From: Monosporascus cannonballus
Lineage: Eukaryota > Ascomycota > Sordariomycetes > Xylariales
Length of the DNA: 64,000 nucleotides
NCBI GenBank assembly: GCA_004154925.1
Contig: QJNS01000002.1
Coordinates: 124,001-188,000 of the forward strand
Reading direction: 5' to 3'
Shown here piece by piece: positions 1 through 11,900 of the stretch (positions within the stretch are counted from its first letter, which is position 1; each line of letters opens with the position of its first letter). The position numbers and the translations under genes are program-made. The notes below the pieces were generated by a model that had not been told where the DNA came from, made no database searches, and saw only the letters and a list, made by a program, of their open reading frames with translations.

Positions 1-671
1 TATACCTTAAAAAACGCTTTCTGGTAACGTCGGCGGCTAAGCTTATTACAGTAATTATTTTTCCAGAAGCTACATAACTTTACGGCACGTTTTAAAGGGC
101 CAGCGATGCGTTAACCGGCTAACAAAACAGGGGCAACGATATTCGCCGTTTGGTTTCGGCGAACTTATTTCCGTTATTTCTGGCGAACGTCCTCTTAAGG
201 TTATATACGTTCCGTACGAAGTCTTTCGTTTTAATTATTCCCGTTAATATATAATCGTTAAATACAATTTCCCATATTATTCGAACGGCATAATGAAGTT
301 CCCAAATATTTCGACGTACGTTAAATTTTGCAATTCGCATTTAATTTATATAAAGTTTAATTACTTAAAAACGGCAACTAAGAATTATTATACCGCCAAA
401 CGCCCTTAAATCTTAAAGATATTATAGGCGAAAACGCAAACATACGCGTTATACTATTTAATATATTTTTTCGACAAAGGCAGGTATCTTATATTTACGG
501 TATTTAAGACTGTGATATACTTAATCCGTATCGTATTTACCGTACTTGTTACGGCCTTGTCCACCGTAACGGCTCTTATACGGCTGTAAGCACCAGGATG
601 ATTGCCACAATTGCGATTATTCCACTGGTCTATTGCCCTGGTGGCATAATGGCATTGTGCAGCCATAACAC
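1..671 (-). repeat. degraded retroelement-like block, unassigned
   Basis: This stretch has short open segments on the - strand (119-340 and 454-666) but no full gene. Positions about 540-671, read on the - strand, match about 6360-6480 read on the + strand over more than 60 bases; most differences are transitions. It is therefore a dispersed repeat. One - strand frame near 550-600 is rich in Asn, Arg, Gly and Tyr, as in the basic tail of a retrotransposon gag, and the Copia-like gag remnant at 1192-1467 lies upstream in the same orientation. It may be the later part of that gag, split off by the LTR at 672-968. That link is inference; no diagnostic motif was found. Confidence 0.4.
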
Positions 672-968
672 TCTATTAAACCTTAGTCGTACGGGTTTAT
701 GTTGGCAGGAATATCGTGGGAATCTGAGTAATAAATACAGTAATCGTATTACGTTTTGTAATTTCAAGGGTATCTTGGGTAACGATGTTATATTGCAAGT
801 TAAAATTATTTAAATTATGGAAATAATAAGCGTATTATACTTAAGCGTAATTCTTTTTAATCCCAAAATTCGCTAAATTCGCCAGGGATCCTGGCGATCA
901 CGTGACTTGGAGCGCCCCCACTCCCTTCTTGACCGTTTCTGGTTGTGCCAGGCAGTTGGGTCATAACG
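672..968 (-). repeat. truncated chromovirus LTR, - orientation
   Basis: The + strand reads as the reverse complement of the LTR family found whole at 62909-63300. It shares the segment with AAACCTTAGTCGTACGGG, the GTTTATGTTGGCAGGA motif, the stretch around GGGTATCTTGGGTAACG, and the ATTATGGAAATAATAAGCG motif. The outer terminal bases (TGTGACGGC in other copies) are missing, so this copy starts abruptly in the neighbouring repeat. It keeps an intact CACGTG at 899-904, next to a hairpin with arms CGCCAGG and CCTGGCG (880-896). The other end, around GGTCATAACG, matches the GGTCGTAACA end of intact LTRs. This part is much less mutated than its surroundings. Confidence 0.75.
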
Positions 969-1191
969 GTACTTTCGTTTATAAAGGCGATCTTTTTTTT
1001 CAATAGCCGGACGATCCTTTAAATCGAAAAGTTATCGTCTAGATAAAAGAGGTCCAGTTCTCGTAAACAAAAAAAAGAAAAAGAAAAAAAAAAAGCTACG
1101 CGTCGACGGTAGCGTTAATCAAGTTTTACAACGAGGTATAACGGGAAAACAATACGGCCTATTCCCTTATATCTAGCTCTCTGTAATCACC

Positions 1192-1467
1192 TTATCCCGC
1201 AATTATCCCCGAAAGTTCTGTAGGTGCGCCTTTTTCAAAACCTTCCGCAAAAACCGTTATCGGCAGATATAATACATCTTGGACGTTAGGATTAACGTAT
1301 TGCCATATACCGCGGTAACGAACGTAATATCGGAATTCTGTAAACCAATCGGGCCAGGTTTTTCGGTTGGAAAGCTTTTTTCTAATAACGAGGATCACGG
1401 GGGTATTAGCTGGATCGATCGATATAATTAACGGGATTAGCAAAGTAAAGGTCGAAAAAAAGATCAA
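1192..1467 (-). pseudogene. Copia-like gag N-terminal remnant
   Basis: A 91-codon open stretch contains the motif WPDWFTEFRYYVRYRGIWQY followed by VNP. The pattern Trp-x2-Trp, about 14 residues, then Gly-Ile-Trp-x-Tyr-(Val/Ile)-(Asn/Asp)-Pro is typical of the N-terminal part of Ty1/Copia gag proteins from ascomycetes, which form the virus-like particle. No full gag, protease or polymerase follows in frame. The pogo transposon starting near 1513 lies just upstream and the truncated LTR just downstream. The assignment rests on motif resemblance only; an unrelated gag-type protein is possible. The element is clearly dead. Confidence 0.5.
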
Positions 1468-1530
1468 TCGAAGCGGAAAAACGGAGATCGCAAAAAAAAA
1501 AAAAAACGGACGAACTATGCACTCCTTAAC

Positions 1531-1565
1531 TAACCTCGGACCTCACATAATGAATAACTCTAATA
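1531..1565 (+). repeat. left terminal inverted repeat of pogo element
   Basis: Thirty-five bases beginning TAACCTCGGACC and ending AACTCTAATA. They pair with 3338-3372 in inverted orientation with a single transition mismatch at the thirteenth base. The strong retention of this repeat compared with the interior suggests a relatively recent element or weak mutation of its ends. Confidence 0.9.
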
Positions 1566-1689
1566 TTGAATACAACTTTTCTCCCTAACAACAACCATTC
1601 CTTAAAGCTTTACTCTACAATAACTCAATAACCCTTTAATTAATTGATTTCGAATAAAGATAGTTAATTTCGACCAAAAACGAAGAATT

Positions 1690-3270
1690 CGGAATACTAA
1701 GAATTTTATAGCGGAAGGTGGTTCCGAAACCTTTGCGAACTTGCGATTCGATATACTCTAGTCGACTCTGTTATACCGCGTCCATGGTTTCAAATCGCGT
1801 TCCGAAGCCAAAATTAAAATATATAAACTGTTAAAACAGGAAAAAAAAATAAAATTATAAATTAAATATTGTACGAAAAGACATACGGCTGCGCCCTTAT
1901 AAAAATATAAGTTTGTAAAATAACAAAAGCCTTGTTAAATCTTAAAAGGATTTTTCAAAGAAATTAGATTAATCGCTTTATTATACGCTATAATAAGATA
2001 TATACGAAAAAAGACGAATTATGTTCTAGAACCGTTTAAAAGTACCCGATTATGACGATATTCGCAAATTGTTCACCCTTTTCGCCGCCGTTCGAACTAA
2101 ATATAAAATTAAGCATACAAACGAATACAATATAAATAAAACGGGCGTTTAAAAAAGGGAACAAATTAGTAAAACGGTCGTAGATTTTTCGGAAACGGTT
2201 TACGCAAAGCTTGAAAAATCGAAAGTAACGTTATAAGTATTTAATTTCGAATATATCGGCTTTACATACATAAACAGTACGGCCGTATATATTTTTAATA
2301 ATGTTAATAGTTAAATATAATACCTACTCAAAGATTTCGAAAAAGTCGAATATACGTTGATTACGAAAAGATGGATTTATAACGTTATTACATTAAAATA
2401 ATTAAAATCTATTTTTTTCCGAAATTGAGCCTCGTTTATATAATAAATGGCGGTTATTTATTTTAAATAACCGTATTATATATATATATATATTTTATTT
2501 TTATATGAAAATATTTTAAGAATAAAATCGCCTTTATATATCTTTTAACTTATTTAAATAATAACCTTTACCCATTCGACGTTATCGTATTTTTCGTATT
2601 TAAAAAAGAATATCGTATTATTTTGTTGAAAGCCGGTAAATTATTCGAAATAACTTCCGAATATAAATGTCGCATATTAAAAGCATATCGTAAAGCTGCC
2701 AAAATCGCCTTTATTAACAAAAGAAAATCAAAACTGGATAACGTTATATAGGATTATTTTCTTTCACACCAAAGATAATACTAAGAAATCCCGAAATAAC
2801 ACCTTAACTAATAGCTGAGTCGAAAATACCTCGGAACAAATAATTAACACCCAAAACGAAATCGTATACATTCCTTATCAGCCTTTAAAGTTATGAAAAA
2901 ACATACGAACGGCTTTACGTAATTAGACGGCAGTATTTCGTAATATATGGAAAATAATAACTAAAGTTGCTAAAGGGCATAATAATCTTAATACCGAAAA
3001 CGCCATTTTCCGCTATAACATTCAACTTCTGCATATGAAATTCGAAAAATACGAATGTCGCAAACTTCAAATTGTTACTCAGTAATCCAATAAGATTTTT
3101 GCGAATTTATCAAATATTAAATCTGCTAAAAACAAAATTATTAAGCGTTTAAAGCCTATAAAGGCTGGCGATCAGGTCCTAATTAACAGTTATATTGAAA
3201 AATAACTTGTTAAAAAAAGCAGCGGAAAACTAAATAGCCTAAATAGCTTCATTTTATCAAGAAATACGTT
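1690..3270 (+). pseudogene. pogo-family transposase, multiply broken
   Basis: Conceptual translation across frames with stops shows the family landmarks in order. DYDDIRKLFTLFAAVRTKY near 2050-2110 is the end of the CENP-B-like helix-turn-helix region. YNINKTGV at 2126-2149 is the catalytic YNxDExG block, here with Asp and Glu lost. KNKIAF, NNNLYPFDVIVF and KAYRKAAKIAF (about 2520-2720) correspond to the conserved NKIALLYLPPHxxHxLQPLDVGVF...KAYRKA blocks. A C-terminal helical tail ending FANLSNIKSAKNKI (about 3095-3140) matches the FANIxxIxxAxxEA end of the group. The losses fit C:G to T:A mutation. The N-terminal limit is uncertain. No functional protein can be made. Confidence 0.8.
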
Positions 3271-3337
3271 ATAGCGTTGTTAAAAGGCTTTGAAATATCT
3301 AGATTACTATGATTTTGGGTATATTTTCCCTATTTAT

Positions 3338-3372
3338 TATTAGAGTTATTCATTATGTGGGGTCCGAGGTTA
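3338..3372 (-). repeat. right terminal inverted repeat of pogo element
   Basis: On the + strand it begins TATTAGAGTT and ends GAGGTTA; its reverse complement matches 1531-1565 at 34 of 35 positions. The sequence GTACGGGGCAG just outside it aligns loosely with GCACTCC just outside the left copy, so the true terminus lies some 10-16 bases further out. Confidence 0.9.
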
Positions 3373-6039
3373 AGTACGGGGCAGATTTCCTATTAGCGTA
3401 ATTACTTTAAGTATAGGGCTAAAATCGACGTACAATTAGAAAATTGCCGAGCAGCTGAACGATCTTCGACAAATAGCCTTTAACTTTTAATTCGTTATAT
3501 CATGATGATATAACTAAAGAAGGATTTAATATTATAATTTTAAGTATCATTTAATAAATTTATAGGACAAAATAAGACGGTTCATATTCTAGCTGATAAA
3601 GTTTTACTTTTAATAATGCAATACTTAGAAATTTTTTGGTGTAATATCTAATTAATTTCAACGCTTATTATGATAAGTAAAGTATAATATTTATTATAAA
3701 GGTTATATCGAATAATAATTTTCTCTATATTACTTTAAATTTGAAAAATATAGATAAACTTAAAAATATGTTATATAATAATTCAAGAATATTTTATTAA
3801 TATTTAGAATACATCAAATACATATGTTCGAAATATAATAAATAAGAAAATAATAATTTATGAAGTATTTTAAAATGTATTTTTAATGTATAATACAAAA
3901 TATTAATTAATATTAAAAACTTTATTTTATTTGAAAGTATATTAAAGATAATATATTAATAATATTTACAAATTGTTTACGAATAAACGATAACATTATA
4001 ATTAGACAAATTTTTCTACCTTTTTATTTATTTATCTATATTTATATATTTATTGTTCCGTTTTAACATATGTTTATTTTATTTATAGTAATAATTTTGT
4101 ATACTATTTTTAAAAATATATTAATAATAAAAGCTTTTTGTGTTTTTCTTATTACGTTATGATTATTATAGTATGTTATAATACTTTATCAAAGTCTGTA
4201 TAACGTATAATATGAATTTACCGCTTTAACAATTTTATGACCGTTAATTCCTTTAAAGTAAAACATATAAATTAATAATTTAAAATATATTAGAGAAAGT
4301 TAAATTTATTAGGTTTGTCTTTATTATACCTACATATTATTCTATATAAATGCGCGTATTATGATTAAGCCTATTATATATATTATACCTTTTTTTTAGT
4401 TTTCACAGGTTTTATATAAGGTATATTTAACTTAAAGTTATACTCTTTGTACCAAGCCATATATAGATAACTTTTAAGTGTTAAAATATAAATAGCAAAT
4501 AACGTTTTTAATACTTTCGCATATTATAAACAATTTATAATCTTGACTGTCAAGATATTTTACATTCTGACTTTAATTAAAATTATTTTAAAAGTGAATA
4601 TTAATTTCTAATCTTTGATATAAATGAATCCTATATTCGTTAATTAATTCGGAAAACTTAAATCCTCAAGTTGTATGTTACAAAGCTTGAATATAAATTT
4701 TGATTGTAAATATTAAAGGTAAATCTTAAAGATAAACCTTAAGTACGTATTAAAAAGGTTATCAACTTTCGCCAGTTTCGATCATTTTATGATAACTTTT
4801 CGAATTATTATTAAGTAAAACATTTTCTCGCACTACTTATTTACGATATTAATAATCCGTTTTTAGAAGGCATATACAAAGCGTATTTTATTAACATTAT
4901 TTAAGATCTATAGAACATTAATCGAATTAAGATTATAAATGTTTACTTAATTGTGAAATCTGTTTTTAAAAACTGGATTTCGGTTATTATTTTTTGAACA
5001 TAATATAATTTTGGGAAATAGCTATAGTATATTTATATAGAAAGGTATTCTCAATAATACCAAAGTTATAAAGATATTTTTAACGAAAATCGAATCTAAA
5101 ACTAGAATTTATTAAAAAATTGGAGATTGTAAATTTTACAAGCAATTAAATGAGAAAATTATAAAAGATAGGTTGCTACATTTCTTTACAAGCGAGCACT
5201 TTTTAGAATGCAGAGAAAATTAAAACTAAATAAAATTAAAATAAAACAATTTAAAAAACAATATAATAGATAGAATTTAGATATTACGATAGTAAGTTAT
5301 AATTTTATATAAACGTATTTATGTACAAGGTATATTTGGATTTAAGTGATATTTTCCAATCTACGTCAAATATATTGAAAATCATTTTGTTATATGATTT
5401 GTATAATAAATACTTTATCTGGTATTTTCGAATATAACAAATAATTAAAAGTTTTTACAATTAAGATAAAATATACTTTAATCTTTTGAAGCTTTACTTT
5501 ACAGCCAAATATATAGCTACCGATAAAGTTCAGCTTTAATTAATGTTATACCCGTTACCTGGTTTGGCAGAGTTAAAAGATTAAGCTTTACACGATAAAT
5601 CTTCAGAATAACTCTTAAAAATATATCTTAAGAGTAAAAACCTATTCATATAGTTATTTCTCTCATTTTTCCAAAAAAATGAAATTATCTTTATATAGTA
5701 ATTATTCTCAGTGATTTTTAATTACGATTTACTATTATTAATTTTCTTTTCGGTCAAATAAGCTTACCTTTTTATGTAGTAAATATAGTTCGTTTTTAAA
5801 CCTCTTTATTTTTAATATTTTGATATTGCTTAAAACCGTAATTAGTTTTACGTAATTAAAGAGGTTTTTGTTCTAAAGAAGTAATTTTATATTAAAGTAT
5901 TTCTTTTTAAAAATGCCGAAACTGAGCAAATAAAATTGAAGAAATTAGACTTCTAATTCAATTCTTAAGCTCTATTCGATCATTAAACTTTTTAAACTGT
6001 TTGATTTCATTTCCATTTACGGCGACTTTTATCGGAATT

Positions 6040-6090
6040 TTGGAATATTGTCATTATTTGAAATAGCTAAGCAAATTAATGTTCGTAATT
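6040..6090 (+). repeat. short remnant matching 17440-17500
   Basis: The words AGCTAAGCAAATTAATGTTCG here and AGCGGAGCAAATTAACGTTTG at 17475-17497 are the same sequence apart from transitions, and nearby bases keep partial similarity. This shows a shared ancestral repeat of unknown type. The 17 kb copy keeps more G and C. Confidence 0.5.
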
Positions 6091-6359
6091 TCTTTTTTTT
6101 CTTTTCAAATTTGTTTCCAAGTATAAACTGCGAAACCTTTAACATCGTTATTAGGTTTTGTTTAATTTTGTGAGTAGTTTTCAATAACTCCTATTTTATT
6201 TGCTATAAATTGTTTTAGAACGTAATTGGCCGCCCTTTTTCGAATTAAATGGTATCCGGAAATAAAAAGTTAAAATCGATTTTTTTAAACTAAAATTTGT
6301 TAAATCGATAGTAATATCGATAATGCTATAGAAATTATATATGTTGTTATAGTTGCATT

Positions 6360-6480
6360 GTACTATTACTCCAACAGAGTAAAGAATCGGCGGAATAATT
6401 GCAATTATAGCAATCATTTTGGTGCCTACAACTAAATGTATACACTGGAGCTGTTACGATGGACCACGCTGTACTATATG
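6360..6480 (+). repeat. second copy of repeat seen at 540-671
   Basis: The + strand here aligns with the - strand of about 540-671. Shared words include GCAATTATAGCAATCATTTTGG against GCAATTGTGGCAATCATCCTGG and GGTGCCTACA against GGTGCTTACA, with mainly transition differences. This copy is more AT-rich. It may be part of a gag tail, but neither copy is intact and the identity is open. Confidence 0.6.
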
Positions 6481-8854
6481 TCAATTAAAATTATTTTATA
6501 AAATCTTCTTCTGTATCGATTATCAATATCGTATATTTCGCATTTCGCTATATATTTTAGTGATTAACTATAATATAAAATATTATGAAAATGATCGAGC
6601 CTTAAAATTCGTAAGAATTCGCCAAACATTTTATATATACTTATTGTTTACTTTGAAGATTTATCTTGAAACAGTATTTTTATATTTGCTATATAGAACT
6701 TAACCTTTTAAAGGTGCAGTATAGTAAAGTTAATTAGTATAACGCCTAATATAATGAAAATTTATTACAAACAATTTAATTATAAATAAAAATAGATAAT
6801 AGTAAAATACAATTTATTCTAATTATAAATATCCTAAGTATAGCAAAGTAGTTGAAAATATTAGAAATATTATCTATTATGCAAATTATACCCTAAAAAA
6901 CTTTTCTATCTATTTAGCTTAATATAGAGCTTATAGCGTAACATTAAATATATCTTATATGTTAAAATTTTAAATAACATTTATTTAGTTAGATAAATTA
7001 GTTTAATATATTCGTGTTATATATTACTTTAGTAATTTATTATTTCTATTTGTAAATAATAACTCTATTTTATAATTCTATAGATATTTCGAAATACCTT
7101 TAGAAATAAAGAAAAATCAAAAGTGGTGAAAATAAACGAAGGCAGTATATATATAAATATAGTTAAATTATTTCTTGCTGACAAAAAGACATTACAAACA
7201 TTTAAAATAAGTATAATTTTTACAAATTCGAATTTAATAATATTGAATATTATAATGACTCTAAAGGACTTATTGAAGCCGATAAAAACAATATTTTTTC
7301 ATAATAAAATACAACCTGGTTAAGCTCTTTATTTAAAATAAAATATGTCGAAAATTTAAAATTAATAAAAAAAGAAGCGAATGTACAAAACGTAATAATC
7401 TCAACACTTTTAGAATATATTTCGACTTTTAACCAGTAACAATTGTCGAAACTGGTGAAATAAAAAGAAATATAATATTTTCGTAAATATTCAAACGTGA
7501 TTATTAAAGTATTGTATTTATTTTTAACTTACATTATCAAATACGGAATTACTATTATTGAAATTAATATCTATTTATTAAAACAAAAGTATCACTATTT
7601 ATTAAAATACTAAGTAATAATAATATTTTATTTTGGAATCAATAATTAGTATAAGTAGAACTTATCTTTTAAGCCCTTATTATAGATCTTTAAATTTCAT
7701 ATGTTTCCTAATGTTAATAATTATTATATTTATTATAATAGAGGACTTAGTACACATTGTAATATATAAAAATTAAGAATACTTTTTTTATCATACTATA
7801 CTTTTTATTTATTTTCCGAATACATTCGAATTATTTAAAAAATAATGTTAAATTTTGGCTCAATCTTTTAAGCGGTCTTTTGATTGAAACACGTTCTAAT
7901 CGTTTTTTACGTTAAAATAAACGCAATACTCAATTAACTTTAGTGCAGATTATAATGCTATATATTAATAATCAATTCAGCTTATATTTCATATAGTAAA
8001 GGCGAATAGATAACATTCGCGCACTCTAATTAGAGAAGGTTTACAATTGTGAATTTCTGTTTAACTAATGTTAATTTTCTCATTTTTTAAATTATGTCGG
8101 TTAGGGTATATCAACCGTAAGTTCAGAGTTTTAAAGTCGTTTCGATAATATCGTGTATAGAATTACACTTTTTGAAAACAAGGTTTAACACATATTTTTA
8201 ACTTCTACAGTTAAATACGTTATTCATTTTATACAAAGGGTTATAACATTATTAGTATAATATGAATTAATAATGAGAAAAAATTGAAATATATATATAA
8301 ACTAATGGCGAATGTAATTCAGGTTGTAAAACTTATATATTACTGTAAAGTCGTTACGGTTCGGTAGGTTAAAGCTACTAGAAACAGTTATAACAAAATT
8401 AGCTAAGGAATAAAATAAGTTAAAATATCCAAGATACAACTTACTGAGCGCGATTAAGCGGTTAAATATAAATCAATATATGGATTATTTTTGTCTATTA
8501 TCTATAACTGTAATTAAAAACATAATTTCGTTATTTAAAATATATCCGACATTACGAAATATAATTAGGTTATTTATTATATAGATTTCTGCTATATTTT
8601 TTATTAATGTCAGTTTGTATGATTAAGACTTAATGATAAATAAATCTATTGATCGTTATATATTACAAGACTTCTTTTAATAATGTTGGACAATTTCATT
8701 TAAATCTTGCTATAGAATATATATTAACAAGCAAATCGAAACCAAATTAATTTACCAAGGTTTTTAACAAATCTTTGAGTTTAACTCAAAAAAAAAAAAA
8801 GAAACCGGTTTTTATCCCAAGAAATATATTTTTATGTGTAAGCTAACTGACAAA

Positions 8855-8990
8855 TAAACATGGGTTAAGGAGAATTAGTCTTAATTAGTACAGGTGAGCA
8901 AACCATAATACGATACGATAAGAAGTTATCGTAATAAAGAACTTAATCCGACTATATTAACACTGCTAAAGTGTAATAACTAAGACGTTA
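8855..8990 (+). repeat. mutated copy of repeat at 62550-62680
   Basis: Co-linear with 62550-62680 over about 130 bases. Shared blocks include the ATAAAGAACTTAATC word, ACGATACG, and a GAGCAAACC/GAACAAACT word. Here most C and G of the other copy have become T and A, so this is the RIP-altered member and 62550-62680 the nearly unmutated member of the pair. No coding potential is obvious in either. Confidence 0.65.
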
Positions 8991-11900
8991 AAAACTATAA
9001 TAAAGAGTAATAATATTTTTAAAATTAAATTTATAAGGAAAACAATTTTTTATTTGATATACGAAACTTTAATTTGTTATTTTGCGTTATTTTAATATTT
9101 TAACATAAAAAACGGTTTTATTTTAGTATAAAAACACAGCTTAGTAGAATAAGCAATATAATAAATATATATATATTTATTAATTCTTGATGTTAAACCT
9201 AAAATACCTTTATGTAAATTTATTTTACGATCTTCGTTTTATTTTATATTCAATTCTTCGTTTTAGGAACTTTTTTACATTTGTTTATATTATTTTTCGA
9301 TTATTAAATATAAATCGAAGTTATGTATTTATCTTAGCCCAGTTATTTTGAAGTCCAATTTAAGTTTGAAGACTTGCTAATAATTTAATATATATTTCTT
9401 ATTGATAAAAAGTGTTTTTTAAAATTGCGTGTTAATATAGTTTAAATATTTTAATTTATAAGCAGTAAACGAAGTATTGATTTTGCTTTAATATTGTAAT
9501 ACGATTTATGTTTCCATGTAAATTTATTTGAAAATTCGTAACACATATATATATTTATTAAGAAAATTTAAAACTTTTTAAACCTTTATTAAAAATAAAT
9601 AATAAATGTTTATAAATACAAAACGTTTCAAGTGTTTTGTCGAAACTATTGTTATGTATAGTTAAATATATTTTGAATTATTTTATTAATACGTTTAATT
9701 ACTGTACGTTTATTGTTAAACTTTGTAACTTTAAATTTTATATAATTATAAAATTTAGATGTACTATTTAAATCTTATATGTTTATTTTCATTATTATTT
9801 CCGTACTTTAAATTTTCTTATATATATATATATTAGCCAAACATTCTTATTTTTAGTTGGACTTATATAACTTAAATCGTTTTTATATTGTTTATTAAAA
9901 ATAAAATTATCGAGTTCTATAAGATTACATCCTAATCCTATATTTAAATATTAAATTGATATTTACACCATTTACTTTTGATATTTTTAATTATACTTAA
10001 TTAAAAAGGTATTATAATATTATTAAAGCAACAGTTAGAATTATTTAGCATTTGTAATATTATCCTTGAATTATATATAGTATTAAATATAAACGAGTTA
10101 GGATTAATTCAATATGTACCTTCAATAATAGAAATTAAAATATAAATCATTAAAATATAAAACCTTGAAATGTTTTAAACTATATTAAAAGTTACGAGTT
10201 TAATATTAAGAGGCTTGATTGAATTTATAAATTAAGATACAATCGATATTTTAAGTTTAACGTTAAGAATAATTTTCAACCAGTTTATAAACGTCATCTG
10301 GGCGGATAACGAACTTATAAAATATATAATACAGCTAGTTTTAGTATATAGATATATCTAAAAAAATTTAGATATATAATAAATCAAAACTTAAGTTAAA
10401 AATATAAGAAAATAGAACAGTATAAAATTACAATAATACACTATAAGTGTACTTAATTAACAATATATATTTTAGTTTTAATTATTCTGTTAAAAAATTT
10501 CATGTAAATTAAAAAAGCCTTTGAAAAGGTATTTCAAATGATTGAAAAATGGACGATATGTTATTATTGTTATTAATTAACTATTAATAAGAGATTTTAT
10601 AGTGGTATTTTGTCAAACCTTGAATTTTATATAATTTATAATTTGATTAATAATACGTATTATTTATTTACGTAAGTGTAGAGTCGTATATTTATACATC
10701 TTATTTTATTTTAATATGTTAAATTACATAATAAAGAGTTTATTTAAATTAGCAATAGCTTTGAAGCGTTAAAACAGTAAAATCTATACGGATCCTAGAA
10801 AATTTATTAATTATATATAAATTATTTATAAAATAGAAATAGGCGTCTTATAAATATTAAAAACTATAAAATTAAATATATTTAAAGTATTTAAAAATTT
10901 AATTCTGTTGCGATGTATCGTTATCATATTGGTAAATTTTGAAATACTCGATAGCTGTGAAATACTTTATTTATATGCTAAATAACCTTTTCGCTTTTTA
11001 TTAGTTGTTTACTAATAAGATTCTGATTAATATATCTAATATTTTGAAAAGTTAGAATTTTATATTCTTTAAGTTTTTTATCCAAGTTATAATTGCTTTC
11101 AATATTATTTGCGTAATATAATTAAAAATGAATTATTTTTTCGAAAGTACTTAAATAATTTTCTTAACATTACGTGCTGTTAAGCAGGTCTTCAAAAGTC
11201 ATGGATTAATAACATGAATATTTAATATTAATATTAAAAACAATTTCCCGTTTTGACCTTATCGGTAATTCGTGATTCAAGGATTATTAATCGATTTTTT
11301 ATTAATTTATAAATATTAATAAAATAATATTTTTTATTTTCTATTTATTCTTTTTAACCGTATAAAAAATCTGAAAGAAAATACAGTTATTATTTATTTT
11401 ATTTGAAAACAATATAAAACAAAATATTTTTGACATGATTTATATTATATTCATCAATAACAATTTTATAAAATACTATTAAGTTCGTTTGTTTTTTTAT
11501 TGCGCTTTAAGTTTATTTTTAAAATAAAATATTAGGAGCATTAACACTTCGGAAATTAATAACACATAATAATAGATTGTTAAGTTATTGGTTTTTAAAT
11601 ATATATTTATTAGAAATGTAACATTAAATCGTTATTTTGAAAAAGGCGTGTCTTTATTTAAGCCTAACTGATTTTTTAATAAATACAACTATTTTCTAAT
11701 ATTCCATAATATCTATTTTACTTTCTTTAAAATTCTTATTTATTTTATATTATTATAATTCAAACTTTGACAAAATTAAATATTTTTCGGATTATTAATA
11801 TTCTATGTTATAAGCTTTTAAAAGGATTAAAGTTTTAATGCCTAAAATCTTTTTTATTTTCAAAATATCACCTACAATCTAAAATCGTAATTTTGTACCA

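Larger units (their letters stand above)
1513..3388 (+). mobile_element. pogo-family DNA transposon, RIP-inactivated
   Basis: A degraded pogo/Tigger-like transposase lies between inverted repeats. The 35 bases at 1531-1565 equal the reverse complement of 3338-3372 except for one C/T difference. The outer ends align only loosely, so the exact termini and the expected TA target duplication are not fixed; limits are within about 15 bases. The length of about 1.87 kb is usual for fungal pogo/Fot elements. Members of this group move by cut-and-paste with a DDD/DDE transposase at TA sites. It sits directly beside the Copia-like gag remnant at its left end. Confidence 0.85.
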
